This document shows positions 8,839-18,816 of a stretch of 64,000 bases of DNA, piece by piece; within the stretch, counting starts at the first letter, position 1, and each line of letters opens with the position of its first letter. The notes below the pieces were generated by a model. The model made no database searches, was not told where the DNA came from, and saw nothing but the letters and a program-made list of their open reading frames with translations. Position numbers and translations under genes: made by a program. The DNA comes from RH-AL1 sp965249685 (lineage in GTDB: Bacteria > Pseudomonadota > Alphaproteobacteria > Rhizobiales > Beijerinckiaceae), in contig CBDFMN010000003.1 in the NCBI GenBank assembly GCA_965249685.1, forward strand, positions 1,488,001 to 1,552,000. Direction: 5' to 3'.

Positions 8839-9855
8839 ATGAAAGGCCATCGCTTGGATTTTCCCTTCCCTCTCCTTGTCAGCGACATCGGGGGTACAAA
8901 CGCCCGTTTCGCCATCATCGCGGAGCCCGGAGGCATGCCGTCGCCTCCGCAGCATCGCGCCACGCACGATTTCCCGAGTCTCGAGGCCGCCGTTGCCGAT
9001 GCCATCCGCGACTTGCCGCAGAAGCCCCGCTCGATGGTCGCCTGTGCGGCCGGGCCGGTCGAGGGCAAGACCGTCACCATGACCAACGCGCATTGGACGA
9101 TCGACGGCACCGCCGTGGCCCAGGCGCACGACCTGGAACAAGGCCTGCTGCTAAACGACTTCGAGGCACAGGCGCTCACGCTTCCGGTGATCGAGGATTC
9201 CTGGGTCAAGGTGCTCGGCGGCCCCGTGGCTCCCAGTCTCGGCGCCCGGCTCGTGCTAGGGCCTGGCACCGGGCTCGGCGCCAGCGCGCTGCTGGAGATC
9301 GACGGTAAGCATTTTGCCCTCGCGAGTGAGGCGGGACATGTCGATTTCGGGCCGGTGGGCTCGGAGGAATCCGCCATCTGGCCGCATCTGCCGATGACGC
9401 CGCACGGCCGCGTCAGCGCCGAGACCGTCCTCTCCGGCAGCGGACTCGTGCGGCTGCATCAGGCGAGGCTGACGGCGCGCGGCATCCTGCACGCCCGGAC
9501 GCTCGACGAACGCGCGCTGGTCGCCCAGGCCTTGTCCGACCGGCGGGGTATGGAGGCGGAAACGATGCGGGTCTTCTGGCGACTGGCGGCGCGTTTCGCG
9601 AGCGACATGACGCTCGCCTTCCTCGCAACCGGCGGCGTCACTTTCTCCGGCGGCATGCTGCCGCGCCTCGTCAGCTTCGTCGATCCGGCCGTGTTCCGCG
9701 CGCGATTCGAGGACAAGGCACCGTTCGGCGACTTGCTACGCCAAGTCGGCACCCGGCTCATCATCGTCGACGACGCCGTGCTCACCGGCCTAGGCGGCAT
9801 CGCGGCCAACCCGGATCGCTATGCCCTCGACTACGCCCGGCGCGCTTGGTGCTGA
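8839..9855 (+). CDS. glk: Glucokinase (ROK-independent, Glk family)
   Basis: ATP-dependent phosphorylation of glucose at C6. The 338-residue protein has the phosphate-binding loop VSDIGGTNARFAI near residue 15, the substrate-binding TNAHWTIDG and LLNDFEAQAL, GPGTGLGASALLEI, and EAGHVDFGP, all typical of the E. coli Glk type. It ends with GGIAANPDRYALDYA. It is divergent from pheS across about 140 bases and convergent with ptsN, with nine bases between the stops. No neighbouring sugar-uptake gene is seen. Confidence 0.93.
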   Translation: MKGHRLDFPFPLLVSDIGGTNARFAIIAEPGGMPSPPQHRATHDFPSLEAAVADAIRDLPQKPRSMVACAAGPVEGKTVTMTNAHWTIDGTAVAQAHDLEQGLLLNDFEAQALTLPVIEDSWVKVLGGPVAPSLGARLVLGPGTGLGASALLEIDGKHFALASEAGHVDFGPVGSEESAIWPHLPMTPHGRVSAETVLSGSGLVRLHQARLTARGILHARTLDERALVAQALSDRRGMEAETMRVFWRLAARFASDMTLAFLATGGVTFSGGMLPRLVSFVDPAVFRARFEDKAPFGDLLRQVGTRLIIVDDAVLTGLGGIAANPDRYALDYARRAWC

Positions 9856-9864
9856 AAGGTCTCA

Positions 9865-10329
9865 TCAGGCGGCGTGGGAGGCCGGTTCCTGCGCGAGGAT
9901 TGCGTAGAGCATCGAGGCGTCCCGCGTGCCGCGCAGCTTGGCCGTGATGCTGGGCGAGCGCAGCAGCCGCGCCGCGCGGGCGAGCGCCTTGAGATGGTCC
10001 GCCCCGGCGCTTTCCGGCGCCAGGAGCAGGAGGATGAGGTCAATAGGCTCGCTGTCGAGCGCCTCAAAGTCGATCGGCCGCTCTGCGCGGGCGAAGACCC
10101 CGAAGATACGGTCGATCTTCGCGAGCTTGCCGTGCGGGATGGCGATACCGTTGCCGATGCCCGTAGAACCCAACCGCTCGCGCTGCAGCAGGGCGTCGAA
10201 GATCTCGCGCGCCGGCAGTCCGCATTGCGTGGCCGCAACCTCGCTGAGTTCCTGCAGCGCCTGCTTCTTAGAGGCGACCCTCAGAGCAGGAAGCACCGCT
10301 TCGGGCGCGATCAGATCCGTCAGCGTCAT
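9865..10329 (-). CDS. ptsN: PTS IIA-like nitrogen regulatory protein PtsN (EIIA-Ntr)
   Basis: EIIA-Ntr is the terminal phosphate acceptor of the nitrogen phosphotransferase chain (PtsP-PtsO-PtsN), which controls potassium transport, sigma-54 functions and stringent response in Proteobacteria. The 154-residue protein has the conserved RERLGSTGIGNGIAIPHGK segment with His66 as phosphorylation site, and FARAERPIDFEALDSEPIDL. It lies downstream of hpf on the same strand, 204 bases away. The usual rpoN gene that heads this cluster in other alphaproteobacteria is not present here. Confidence 0.94.
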   Translation of the reverse strand: MTLTDLIAPEAVLPALRVASKKQALQELSEVAATQCGLPAREIFDALLQRERLGSTGIGNGIAIPHGKLAKIDRIFGVFARAERPIDFEALDSEPIDLILLLLAPESAGADHLKALARAARLLRSPSITAKLRGTRDASMLYAILAQEPASHAA

Positions 10330-10397
10330 GAGTCGTCAATCCAAACACGGCAAGAGACGGCGTGGAACTTCAGCGCATCTCACCGCTGGTTCTCAAC

Positions 10398-10422
10398 GTC
10401 GGATCCACGCTTTGGATCCGAC
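10398..10422. repeat. Perfect 10-bp inverted repeat (stem-loop) between hpf and ptsN
   Basis: GTCGGATCCA and its exact reverse complement TGGATCCGAC flank a five-base loop. The hairpin lies in the 204-base gap between hpf and ptsN. No T-run follows on either strand, so it is not a classical intrinsic terminator. It could be an RNA-processing or stabilising hairpin that sets the hpf:ptsN ratio, or a REP-like dispersed element. Confidence 0.6.
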
Positions 10423-10533
10423 AGCCTTGTTCTCGCGGTGGTAGCCTCCCGGCCCCGCCACCAGAGACCCGCGTTGCGATAGCGCGGTTCGGCAGCCGCG
10501 GCCAGCCCGAAGCCGTCCGAAAGCATGGGACGA

Positions 10534-11112
10534 TCAGGCGAGGCCGCTGGCCGCAAGCGGGTCGATCCAGCCGATATTCCCATCGCTTCGGCGATAGACG
10601 ATATTGATGCGGCTGTTTTCGGCGTGGCGGAAGACCGCTACGGGCGTCGCCGTATCGTCGAGCTTACGGGCGGCCGAGGCGACCGTCATCTTCGCGAAAC
10701 CGTGCGCCGGCTCGGAGATCACGGCCGCAAACGTCTCCTCATAGCCGTCGAAAAGGTCGAGGGGCAGCGGCGCCGGCTCGCCGTCCATGTCAGACTCGAG
10801 GGTGGCGCCAGCGGGGCCATGGTGATCGGCCTGCCGCTTCTTGTGTCGCCGCAACCGGCGCTCGATGCGATCAGCCGCCCTGTCGAAGCTGGCATAGGCG
10901 TCATGCGCGACGGCATCGACCTGGAGTGTCGTACCGGCCGGAAGAAAGAGTGTGCAATCGGCGCGGTAGCCCGAGCCCTCCGGCCCGATGGTGACATGGC
11001 CCGATGGCGCGCCCGCATGGTATTTCGCCGTCACGCCGTCGATCCGGGCTTGGACATGGGTTCGCAGAGCGTTGCCGATCGCGAGGTTCTTGCCCGAAAT
11101 GCGCAGGGTCAT
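10534..11112 (-). CDS. hpf: Ribosome hibernation promoting factor, long form
   Basis: Binds the 30S decoding centre and drives formation of inactive 100S ribosome dimers in stationary phase. The 192-residue protein begins MTLRISGKNLAIGNALRTHV and has the HPF/RaiA fold through about residue 95 (ERRLRRHKKRQ). A linker leads to the C-terminal dimerisation domain (TPVAVFRHAENSRINIVYRR, NIGWIDP), which marks the long form. The start was chosen at an ATG preceded by CTGGAGG; the in-frame upstream extension is not family-like. It is upstream of ptsN on the same strand, the conserved order in alphaproteobacteria. Confidence 0.93.
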   Translation of the reverse strand: MTLRISGKNLAIGNALRTHVQARIDGVTAKYHAGAPSGHVTIGPEGSGYRADCTLFLPAGTTLQVDAVAHDAYASFDRAADRIERRLRRHKKRQADHHGPAGATLESDMDGEPAPLPLDLFDGYEETFAAVISEPAHGFAKMTVASAARKLDDTATPVAVFRHAENSRINIVYRRSDGNIGWIDPLAASGLA

Positions 11113-11351
11113 TGTGGCCTCCAGCCTTGTCGAGGAAAGGCTTCGGCAGGATGGGCAGGGCGTCGCGCACACGGACCCGGTTGGAAAGCGTGCCATGGCG
11201 TTACCTGCCTGCCACTCCGCCTGAGCCTTTCGAACATGCCCGCGCGGCGCGCGGCGGTCCAGGGTAGGGAGACCGGCCGCGGGAAGTCAATGCGCGTCTG
11301 GACGGGGCTGGAGGCATAGCGACTCACGCGCCGGGCTTCTATAGTCGCAGC

Positions 11352-12122
11352 ATGCCGGCCCTCAAGACCAAAGCCGCGCTGCGCGTCTTCGACGTCAGCT
11401 TCTTCGACGTCGTCCATGCGGGCGAGACCCACCGGGTCCACATCAAGCGCGTTGGGACCGCGCGCCGCTATACCCTGCGCGTGCGGGCCGCGACGCGCGA
11501 CGTCGTGCTGACCCTGCCGCCGCGCGGCTCCCTGATACGCGCCAAGCTCTTTGTCGAACGGCATGCCGTATGGATCGGTGCTCGACTCGCCACGCTCCCG
11601 GCCGCCACGCCTTTCGGACCCGGAGCGAGCGTGCCCCTGCGCGGCGTGGCCCACGAGATCGTGCACCGCCCTGGCGCGCGCGGGACCGTCTGGGTCGAGG
11701 CTGCCGAGGGGGAGGCGCCGGCACGGCTCTGCGTCAGCGGCGAAGCGCCGTTTGTCGCTCGCCGCGTCCAGGACTACCTAATGCGCGAGTCGCGCCGCGA
11801 CCTGCTGGCGGCGGTCGCCCGCCACACCGCGGCACTCGGCGTCAGCGCTCGTCGGATCACCCTACGCGATACGACGACGCGATGGGGCTCTTGCTCCTCC
11901 ACGGGCACGCTCAACTTCTCCTGGCGATTGATCATGGCGCCCCCTTTCGTGCTCGACTATCTCGCCGCGCACGAGGTCGCGCACCTCGCCCACATGAACC
12001 ACTCGGCCGCCTTCTGGGCTACCGCGGCACGGCTCTACCCCGACCTCGAGCGCGCGGAATCCTGGCTGAAGCGATATGGCACCGACCTGATGCGGTTCGG
12101 CGCTAACGCCGGACGGCCGTGA
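11352..12122 (+). CDS. YgjP-like (DUF45/SprT-related) zinc metallohydrolase
   Basis: The 256-residue protein carries the zincin motif HEVAHLAHMNHSAAFW: two zinc His in HExxH plus a third downstream His. It is preceded by RITLRDTTTRWGSCSSTGTL and FSWRLIMAPPFVLDYLAAHE, the YgjP/DUF45 signature. Members are predicted metal-dependent hydrolases; the E. coli relative lies near nucleotide-metabolism genes but the substrate is uncertain. The gene runs convergent to trmB and the two 3' ends overlap by 20 bases. Confidence 0.88.
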   Translation: MPALKTKAALRVFDVSFFDVVHAGETHRVHIKRVGTARRYTLRVRAATRDVVLTLPPRGSLIRAKLFVERHAVWIGARLATLPAATPFGPGASVPLRGVAHEIVHRPGARGTVWVEAAEGEAPARLCVSGEAPFVARRVQDYLMRESRRDLLAAVARHTAALGVSARRITLRDTTTRWGSCSSTGTLNFSWRLIMAPPFVLDYLAAHEVAHLAHMNHSAAFWATAARLYPDLERAESWLKRYGTDLMRFGANAGRP

Positions 12123-12771
12123 GGTAGCAGGGGCGCCGACCGGCCGCGACGGCCTTGGCCTCGTAGCGGGTCTCGACCCAGTCTTGCCACGGCGTCTGCC
12201 AATCCGCCGCCTCGGTTGCGCGCCAGGCGAAATCCGCAGACCGGAGCAGCCGCGCGAGCGTCCAGCCGCAATAATCGTCGATGTCGGTCGCGATGCGCAG
12301 CTCGGCCCCTCCGCGCATCACGCGCGCGATGCGGGCAAGCATGGCGTCCGATACGAACCGCCGCTTGTGCTGACGCCGCTTCGGCCAGGGATCGGGATAG
12401 AAGAGGAAGACGCGGCCGAGGCAGGCCGATGGCAACGCGTCGATCAAAGCGCCGGCGTCGCTTTGGTGCAGGCGGACGTTGGGAAGGTCGTTCGCGGCGA
12501 GGCTGGCGAGCGCTTGCGCCATGCCGTTGAGGAAGGGCTCGCACCCGATCAGACCCACATCGGGATGACGCGCGGCCGTTGCGAGGAGATGCTCGCCGGC
12601 GCCGAAGCCGACCTCCAGCCAGACCTCGCGCCGGGCTAACGCGGAGCCGGAAAGTGGCGCGCCGAGGTCGACAGCCAGGCGCGGCAAAAGGGTCGCGACG
12701 AGCCCGCGCTGGTGGGCGGTGAGCGGTTTGCCGACCCGTCGACCGTGCAGGACGGAGGTCGTCGGCCTCAT
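12103..12771 (-). CDS. trmB: tRNA (guanine-N7-)-methyltransferase
   Basis: SAM-dependent formation of m7G46 in the variable loop of tRNAs. The 222-residue protein has the SAM-binding LEVGFGAGEHLL, GCEPFLNGMA and the family hallmark VFLFYPDPWPKRRQHKRRFV, followed by ATDIDDYCGW. The start is the ATG of MRPTTSVLHG, preceded by GAAGAGAG; a GTG seven codons upstream is possible but has no ribosome binding site. It lies upstream of the convergent YgjP-like gene (3' overlap) and downstream of metK on the same strand. Confidence 0.93.
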   Translation of the reverse strand: MRPTTSVLHGRRVGKPLTAHQRGLVATLLPRLAVDLGAPLSGSALARREVWLEVGFGAGEHLLATAARHPDVGLIGCEPFLNGMAQALASLAANDLPNVRLHQSDAGALIDALPSACLGRVFLFYPDPWPKRRQHKRRFVSDAMLARIARVMRGGAELRIATDIDDYCGWTLARLLRSADFAWRATEAADWQTPWQDWVETRYEAKAVAAGRRPCYLTAVRR

Positions 12772-12814
12772 AACGCTCTCTTCGTAAGGCACAGCCGTCA
12801 GACGGTGCCGCGGG

Positions 12815-14014
12815 TCAAGCCGCGACGGCCGCCTTCAGCTTGTCGACGAGGTCGGTCTTCTCCCAGGAGAAGCCGCCCTCGGCGTCCGGCACCCGGCCGA
12901 AATGCCCGTAGGCGGCGGTCCGGGCATAGACCGGCTTGTTGAGCTGCAGGTGCTCGCGGATGCCGCGCGGCGAGAGGCGCATCGCCTGGCCGAGTACCGC
13001 CTCGAGCTTGTCCTCGGCGATGGTGCCGGTCCCGTGCAGGTCGACGTAGATCGACAGCGGCTCGGCGACGCCGATGGCGTAGGCGAGCTGGATCGTGCAG
13101 CGCTCGGCGAAGCCCGCGGCCACCACGTTCTTGGCGAGGTAGCGCGCCGCGTAGGCGGCGGAGCGGTCGACTTTCGTCGGATCCTTGCCGGAGAAGGCCC
13201 CGCCGCCGTGGGGTGCCGCGCCGCCGTAGGTGTCGACGATGATCTTGCGGCCGGTCAGCCCGGTGTCGCCGTCGGGGCCGCCGATGACGAACTTGCCGGT
13301 AGGATTGACGTGCCAGACGGTAGTCTCGGTGATCCAGCCTTGCGGCAGAGCCTTGCGGATGTAGGGCTCGACGATGCGACGCACGTCTTCGGAATTGAGG
13401 CTTTCGTCCACATGCTGGGTCGAAAGCACGATCTGCGTGACCCCGACCGGCTTGCCGTCGACGTAGCGGACCGTCACCTGGCTTTTGGCGTCGGGTCCAA
13501 GCTTGGCCGCCTCGCCCTCCCCAGCCTTACGCGCCGTCGCGAGATCCTCGAGGATCTTGTGCGAATAGTAGATCGGCGCCGGCATCAGCTCCGGCGTCTC
13601 GCGGCAGGCATAGCCGAACATGATGCCCTGATCGCCGGCGCCCTCGTCCTTGTTGCCCTCGGCATCGACCCCTTGCGCGATGTCGGCCGACTGGGCGTGC
13701 AGCAGAACCTCGATCTTCGCCGTCTCCCAGTGGAAGCCTTCCTGCTCGTAACCAATGTCCTTGATCGCCTTTCGCGCGGCGGCGACCACCGCGGCCGGAT
13801 CGATGGCGGGTCCGCGCACTTCGCCCGCGATCACGACGCGGTTGGTGGTGGCGAGCGTCTCGCAGGCGACGCGGATCGCGTAGGGGTCGATCCCCGCTTT
13901 GGCGCCCTCGCGGAAGAACATGTCCACAACCTCGTCGGAGATACGATCGCAGACCTTGTCCGGATGCCCCTCGGAGACCGATTCGCTCGTAAAGAGATAG
14001 TTAGCGCGCGCCAA
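12815..14014 (-). CDS. metK: S-adenosylmethionine synthase
   Basis: Makes SAM from methionine and ATP. The 399-residue protein has LFTSESVSEGHPDKVCDRIS with the ATP-binding His, GAGDQGIMFGYAC, and GGGAFSGKDPTKVDRSAAYA. The proper start is a TTG (MARANYLF), with GGAG nearby upstream. The open frame continues for about 70 further codons of unrelated low-quality sequence that I discard. SAM made here feeds the several methyltransferases in this window. No SAM-II-type riboswitch could be recognised in the leader. Confidence 0.96.
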   Translation of the reverse strand: MARANYLFTSESVSEGHPDKVCDRISDEVVDMFFREGAKAGIDPYAIRVACETLATTNRVVIAGEVRGPAIDPAAVVAAARKAIKDIGYEQEGFHWETAKIEVLLHAQSADIAQGVDAEGNKDEGAGDQGIMFGYACRETPELMPAPIYYSHKILEDLATARKAGEGEAAKLGPDAKSQVTVRYVDGKPVGVTQIVLSTQHVDESLNSEDVRRIVEPYIRKALPQGWITETTVWHVNPTGKFVIGGPDGDTGLTGRKIIVDTYGGAAPHGGGAFSGKDPTKVDRSAAYAARYLAKNVVAAGFAERCTIQLAYAIGVAEPLSIYVDLHGTGTIAEDKLEAVLGQAMRLSPRGIREHLQLNKPVYARTAAYGHFGRVPDAEGGFSWEKTDLVDKLKAAVAA

Positions 14015-14052
14015 AAGAGATCTCCGGTTCGGGAGCTTGAATGCGGGCTGAA

Positions 14053-14081
14053 GCCATAGGCAAGCGCTGACGTTCGCGCAA
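14053..14081 (-). promoter_or_regulatory. Candidate promoter of metK
   Basis: Read on the minus strand, TTGCGC (-35) and TATGGC (-10) are separated by 17 bases and would start transcription about 30 bases before the TTG start of metK. Just upstream, at 14086-14109, a 7-bp perfect inverted repeat (CGCCGGA/TCCGGCG, 10-base loop with three further possible pairs) could be an operator or the end of an unseen transcript. Assigned by eye. Confidence 0.3.
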
Positions 14082-14217
14082 GGCTCGCCGGACGCGAAAC
14101 GCTCCGGCGACGAACCGGTACACGGCGCTTGCCGGTAGGCCGATGCGGAAATGCAGGCTAAGAAGCCTCCCGCCCTGCCACGCCGCGCGGCCCGGCTAGC
14201 CTCCATCTTGGACGGAC

Positions 14218-15150
14218 ATGACCCCACACCCGGATTTCCCTCGCAGCGCCTTGCCGATGCTCGACCTTGGACTGTCCGATCTGGCGGGGCGCTACGACCT
14301 GCTGCTCTGCGACGTCTGGGGCGTCATCCACAACGGGGTTACGCATCACCCAGCGGCGGTCGAGGCGTTGCGCCGGTTCCGCGAGGGCGGCGGCAGCGTG
14401 GCGCTGGTCACCAACGCCCCGGCGCCGGCGGCCAACGTGGTGCGGCGCCTCGATGGCCTCGGAGTACCGCGCGAGGCCTACGACACGGTCGCCACGTCGG
14501 GCGACGTGACCGTCGCGATGATCGTCGAGGCCGGGTGTCCGCCGCTGCTCAACATCGGGCCGGAGCGTGAACTCGACCTCTACGCGGAGGCCGAGCGCCT
14601 CGGCCCGCGTCGGCCGCGGCTGGTGGGCGCCGACGCGGCAGAACTCGTCGTCGCGATCAGCCCATCGGAACGGCTTGGGCCGCAGCCGGAGGCTTACGAC
14701 GCCCTGTTGCGGCAGCTCCGCGCCCGCAACCTCCCGATGATCTGCGCCAATCCCGACATCGTGGTTGAAGTGGGCGACACTCTGCACACTTGCGCAGGGG
14801 CGATCGCGGAGCGATACGAGGCGATTGGCGGCCGGGTGGTCCAGGCCGGCAAGCCGTGCGCGCCGATCTACGAGCGGGCGCTGCGCCTAGTCCACGCGCG
14901 GACCGGATACGCGCCGAAATCGCGGATCTTGGCGATCGGCGATGCGATGCATACGGATATGCTGGGCGCCGCCGACCAGGGCATCGACGCGCTCTTCATA
15001 ACGAGCGGCGTCCACCGCACCCTGCTGCACGGCGCCTCGCGCCAGTCCGCGCTCGACCGTGCGGCTCTGGAGCAGTTTCTCGGCGGCGCCGCGATCCGGC
15101 CGATTGCCGCCGCACCGGCTCTTTCGTGGTCGTCGCCGAGTCGAGGTTGA
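14218..15150 (+). CDS. TIGR01459 family HAD-type hydrolase
   Basis: The 310-residue protein opens with the HAD nucleophile motif LLLCDVWGVIHNGVTHHPAA (first Asp catalytic), followed by VTNAPAP (motif II) and AGKPCAPIYERAL. The final motif is ILAIGDAMHTDMLGAADQGI, with the Mg-binding Asp. This is the NagD-like group with a C2 cap, and TIGR01459 members often lie beside ribF in Rhizobiales, as here (one gene between). The substrate is unproven; a phosphatase acting on FMN or a related metabolite would fit the context. Its stop directly abuts that of the convergent receiver gene. Confidence 0.88.
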   Translation: MTPHPDFPRSALPMLDLGLSDLAGRYDLLLCDVWGVIHNGVTHHPAAVEALRRFREGGGSVALVTNAPAPAANVVRRLDGLGVPREAYDTVATSGDVTVAMIVEAGCPPLLNIGPERELDLYAEAERLGPRRPRLVGADAAELVVAISPSERLGPQPEAYDALLRQLRARNLPMICANPDIVVEVGDTLHTCAGAIAERYEAIGGRVVQAGKPCAPIYERALRLVHARTGYAPKSRILAIGDAMHTDMLGAADQGIDALFITSGVHRTLLHGASRQSALDRAALEQFLGGAAIRPIAAAPALSWSSPSRG

Positions 15151-15543
15151 TCAGGCGGCGGCGGCCGTGGCGAACACGGCATCGATCTTCGACTTCAGCG
15201 TCGCCGCGTTGAACGGCTTGATGATGTAGTGGCTCACCCCGGCGCGGCGTGCGGCAACCACGTTGTCCGTCTTGGACTCGGCCGTCACCATGATGAAAGG
15301 TACGGCGGCGGAGGTGGTCTCCTCGCGGACCTTCTGCAGCAGCTGGAAGCCGGTCATCGGCTCCATGTTCCAATCGGAAATGATCAGGCCGTAGCTCTTC
15401 GCCTTGATCTTCTCCAAGGCGGCCTCGCCGTTGGACGCGTCGTCGACGTTCTCGAAGCCGATTTGCTTGAGCAGGCTGCGGATGATCCGAACCATGGTGT
15501 GGTAATCGTCCACCACCAGGATCGGCATGTTGGGTTCGACCAT
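15151..15543 (-). CDS. CheY-like single-domain response regulator
   Basis: The 130-residue receiver has no output domain. Key residues are Asp12-Asp13 (ILVVDDYHTM), phospho-acceptor Asp57 (LIISDWNMEPMTG), the Thr/Ser of FIMVTAES and Lys of YIIKPF. It reads closest to chemotaxis CheY proteins of alphaproteobacteria, but no che or flagellar operon is in the window, so it may serve another phosphorelay. The start at MVEPNMPILVV was chosen; a longer frame upstream is not family-like. The sequence VRIIRSLLKQIGFENV is typical of the alphaproteobacterial CheY group. Confidence 0.88.
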   Translation of the reverse strand: MVEPNMPILVVDDYHTMVRIIRSLLKQIGFENVDDASNGEAALEKIKAKSYGLIISDWNMEPMTGFQLLQKVREETTSAAVPFIMVTAESKTDNVVAARRAGVSHYIIKPFNAATLKSKIDAVFATAAAA

Positions 15544-15825
15544 CGTCTCGGCTCCCGTCGCGGTCAGGCACAGGCTTGCAAAACGCGTCCTGGGCGACGC
15601 GATGAGATTGGCGGCAAAAGGTTGAGAATGTCTTCCGTGACGCCCATCCACCGCTCATGATGAGGCCGCGATGGGAAACGGCGCCAGGTTTTCGCCGCAC
15701 AACCCTGCAAACCAACCAACCTGCGGCGGTTTTGTCGGCAGGGGCGGTGCGCTCCCGCGCCTGCTTGACGCGGCCGCGTCGCCGCATCAGGGTCCGGCGC
15801 AGTCGCACCCGGCCGCCCTGGCCGC

Positions 15826-16830
15826 ATGATCCATGACCCGCCTTTGACACAAGCCCTCCCTGCCCGGCCGTTCACATTCGCAGTCGATCCCGCCAGTCCC
15901 CCAGACGGGCTGGCAAAGGCCATCTTCGCGGTTGGGAATTTCGACGGACTTCACCGAGGCCACGTGGCGGTCATCGGCCGCGCGCGCGCGATGGCCCATT
16001 CGCTCGGGCTGCCCTGCGCGCTCCTGACCTTCGAACCGCACCCAAGTGACTATTTTCGCGGGGCTGGCACGATCTTTCGCCTCACGCCGCTCGAAGCGAA
16101 GGCGGCAATGGTGGAGCGGCTCGGATTGGACGGCATGATCGTGCTCACCTTCGATGCCGACGTAGCCGCCCTGACAGCGGACGCGTTCGTGCAGGACATC
16201 CTCATCCGGCGCCTTGACGCGGGCGGCGTCGTGGCAGGCTACGATTTCCATTTCGGTTACCGCCGCGGCGGCACGCCCGCCTTCCTCCGAGCGGCGGGGG
16301 CCAGGCACGGATTTCCGGTCGAGATCGTCGAACGGATCGAAGCCGATTCGACCAGCCTACTGCAGGCGGCCTCCTCCACGGCGACGCGCCTCGCCTTGGA
16401 GACCGGCGACATCGCGCTGGCGACGGCCCTGCTCGGTCACCCCTACACGATCACGGGCCCTGTCCTGCCCGGCCAGCAACTCGGGCGCACGCTCGGCTTC
16501 CCCACGGCCAATGTTGAGGCGGACGCGAGCTGCCGCCTGCGCCACGGCATCTATGCCGTGCGCGCCACTGTCGAGAGTGTCGGCTACGACGGGGTGGCGA
16601 GCTACGGCCGCCGCCCGACGGTCGACGACGGCGCACCGCTGTTGGAAACGTTCCTCTTCGACTTCTCGGGCGACCTCTACGGAAAGGTCATGGAAGTAGC
16701 CTTCGTCGCCTGGTTGCGGGCAGAAGAGAAGTTCGACTCGTTGAAGGCGCTGACGGCGCAGATGCTTCGCGACGCGGACGCGGCGCGGGCGATCCATGCC
16801 GCGGGCGACGACCCGCTGGAGCGGGGCTAA
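15826..16830 (+). CDS. ribF: Bifunctional riboflavin kinase / FAD synthetase
   Basis: Converts riboflavin to FMN and FMN to FAD. The N-terminal FAD synthetase half has the nucleotidyltransferase motif GNFDGLHRGH (residues 37-46), LTFEPHPSDYF and GYDFHFGYRRGGTPAFL. The C-terminal kinase half has GRTLGFPTANV (kinase motif PTAN), ASYGRRPTV and LETFLFDFSGDLYGK. Full length at 334 residues. Genes downstream (trpB) are convergent, six bases away, so ribF ends its transcription unit here. Confidence 0.95.
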   Translation: MIHDPPLTQALPARPFTFAVDPASPPDGLAKAIFAVGNFDGLHRGHVAVIGRARAMAHSLGLPCALLTFEPHPSDYFRGAGTIFRLTPLEAKAAMVERLGLDGMIVLTFDADVAALTADAFVQDILIRRLDAGGVVAGYDFHFGYRRGGTPAFLRAAGARHGFPVEIVERIEADSTSLLQAASSTATRLALETGDIALATALLGHPYTITGPVLPGQQLGRTLGFPTANVEADASCRLRHGIYAVRATVESVGYDGVASYGRRPTVDDGAPLLETFLFDFSGDLYGKVMEVAFVAWLRAEEKFDSLKALTAQMLRDADAARAIHAAGDDPLERG

Positions 16831-16836
16831 CCGGCC

Positions 16837-18093
<1,257 letters not shown>

Positions 18094-18126
18094 GGTCGCT
18101 GCCTCACACCGGGAAGGCCGTGAACT

Positions 18127-18798
18127 CTACCCGATCGTGGCAGCCAATCCAAGCCTTTCGCTCGCCTGTCGCGCCTGCGCGACAAAGCGCGCGATGCGTT
18201 CGGGATCCTTCACGCCGGGACTGCTTTCGACCCCTGAGGACACGTCGACGCCGGCGGCGGCCGTTGCCGCCAGCGCCTGTGCCACGTTGCCGTCGTTCAG
18301 ACCGCCCGCGAGCAACCACGGCCTGGTACTCGCGATGCGACGCAGGAGCGACCAGTCAAAGGCCGTGCCATTGCCGCCCGGGCGGGACGCATCGGAGGTC
18401 GGGGGCGCGTCAAACATCAGATACTCGACGAAGGGCTCGAACGCGGAGACCTGCGCGGCATCGGCGGCGGTGGCAAGGCCGATGGCTTTGATCACCGGCA
18501 AGCCGTAGCGCGCCCGCACGGTCGCGACGCGCTCGGGCGTCTCATGACCGTGCAGTTGCAGAAGGTCGGGGGACAAGGCCGCGACGATCCGATCCAGCTC
18601 ACCATCGCCCGCGTCGACCGTCAGCGCGACCTTGTCCGCGCGTCGCTCGACGCGGCGGCCGAGGGCGTTGGCGACGGCCGTCGTGACGTGGCGCGGACTC
18701 CGCTCGAAGAAGACGAACCCGACCATGTCGGCGCCGGCTTCCAACGCGGCCATGAGCGTCAGAGGCTCGGAAAGGCCGCAGATCTTGACGATCGCCAC
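18127..18798 (-). CDS. trpF: Phosphoribosylanthranilate isomerase
   Basis: Third step of tryptophan synthesis, an Amadori rearrangement on a TIM barrel. The 223-residue protein begins MAIVKICGL, with the catalytic Cys of KICG, then DMVGFVFFERSPRHV, LLQLHGHETPERVA, and LLAGGLNDGNVAQAL with GVDVSSGVESSPGVKD, which bind the phosphate. It lies between lapA (upstream) and trpB (downstream) on the minus strand, in the conserved alphaproteobacterial order. Confidence 0.95.
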   Translation of the reverse strand: MAIVKICGLSEPLTLMAALEAGADMVGFVFFERSPRHVTTAVANALGRRVERRADKVALTVDAGDGELDRIVAALSPDLLQLHGHETPERVATVRARYGLPVIKAIGLATAADAAQVSAFEPFVEYLMFDAPPTSDASRPGGNGTAFDWSLLRRIASTRPWLLAGGLNDGNVAQALAATAAAGVDVSSGVESSPGVKDPERIARFVAQARQASERLGLAATIG

Positions 18799-18816
18799 GG
18801 TGCCGCCGACGATCCG

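Noticed and set aside
12902..14059. Plus-strand open frame of 385 codons opposite metK
   Set aside because: Exact antisense of metK with no family-like sequence or ribosome binding site. GC-rich DNA gives long antisense frames.
14015..14217. SAM-II riboswitch before metK
   Set aside because: The conserved core bases of that class could not be matched by eye. A model search would settle it.
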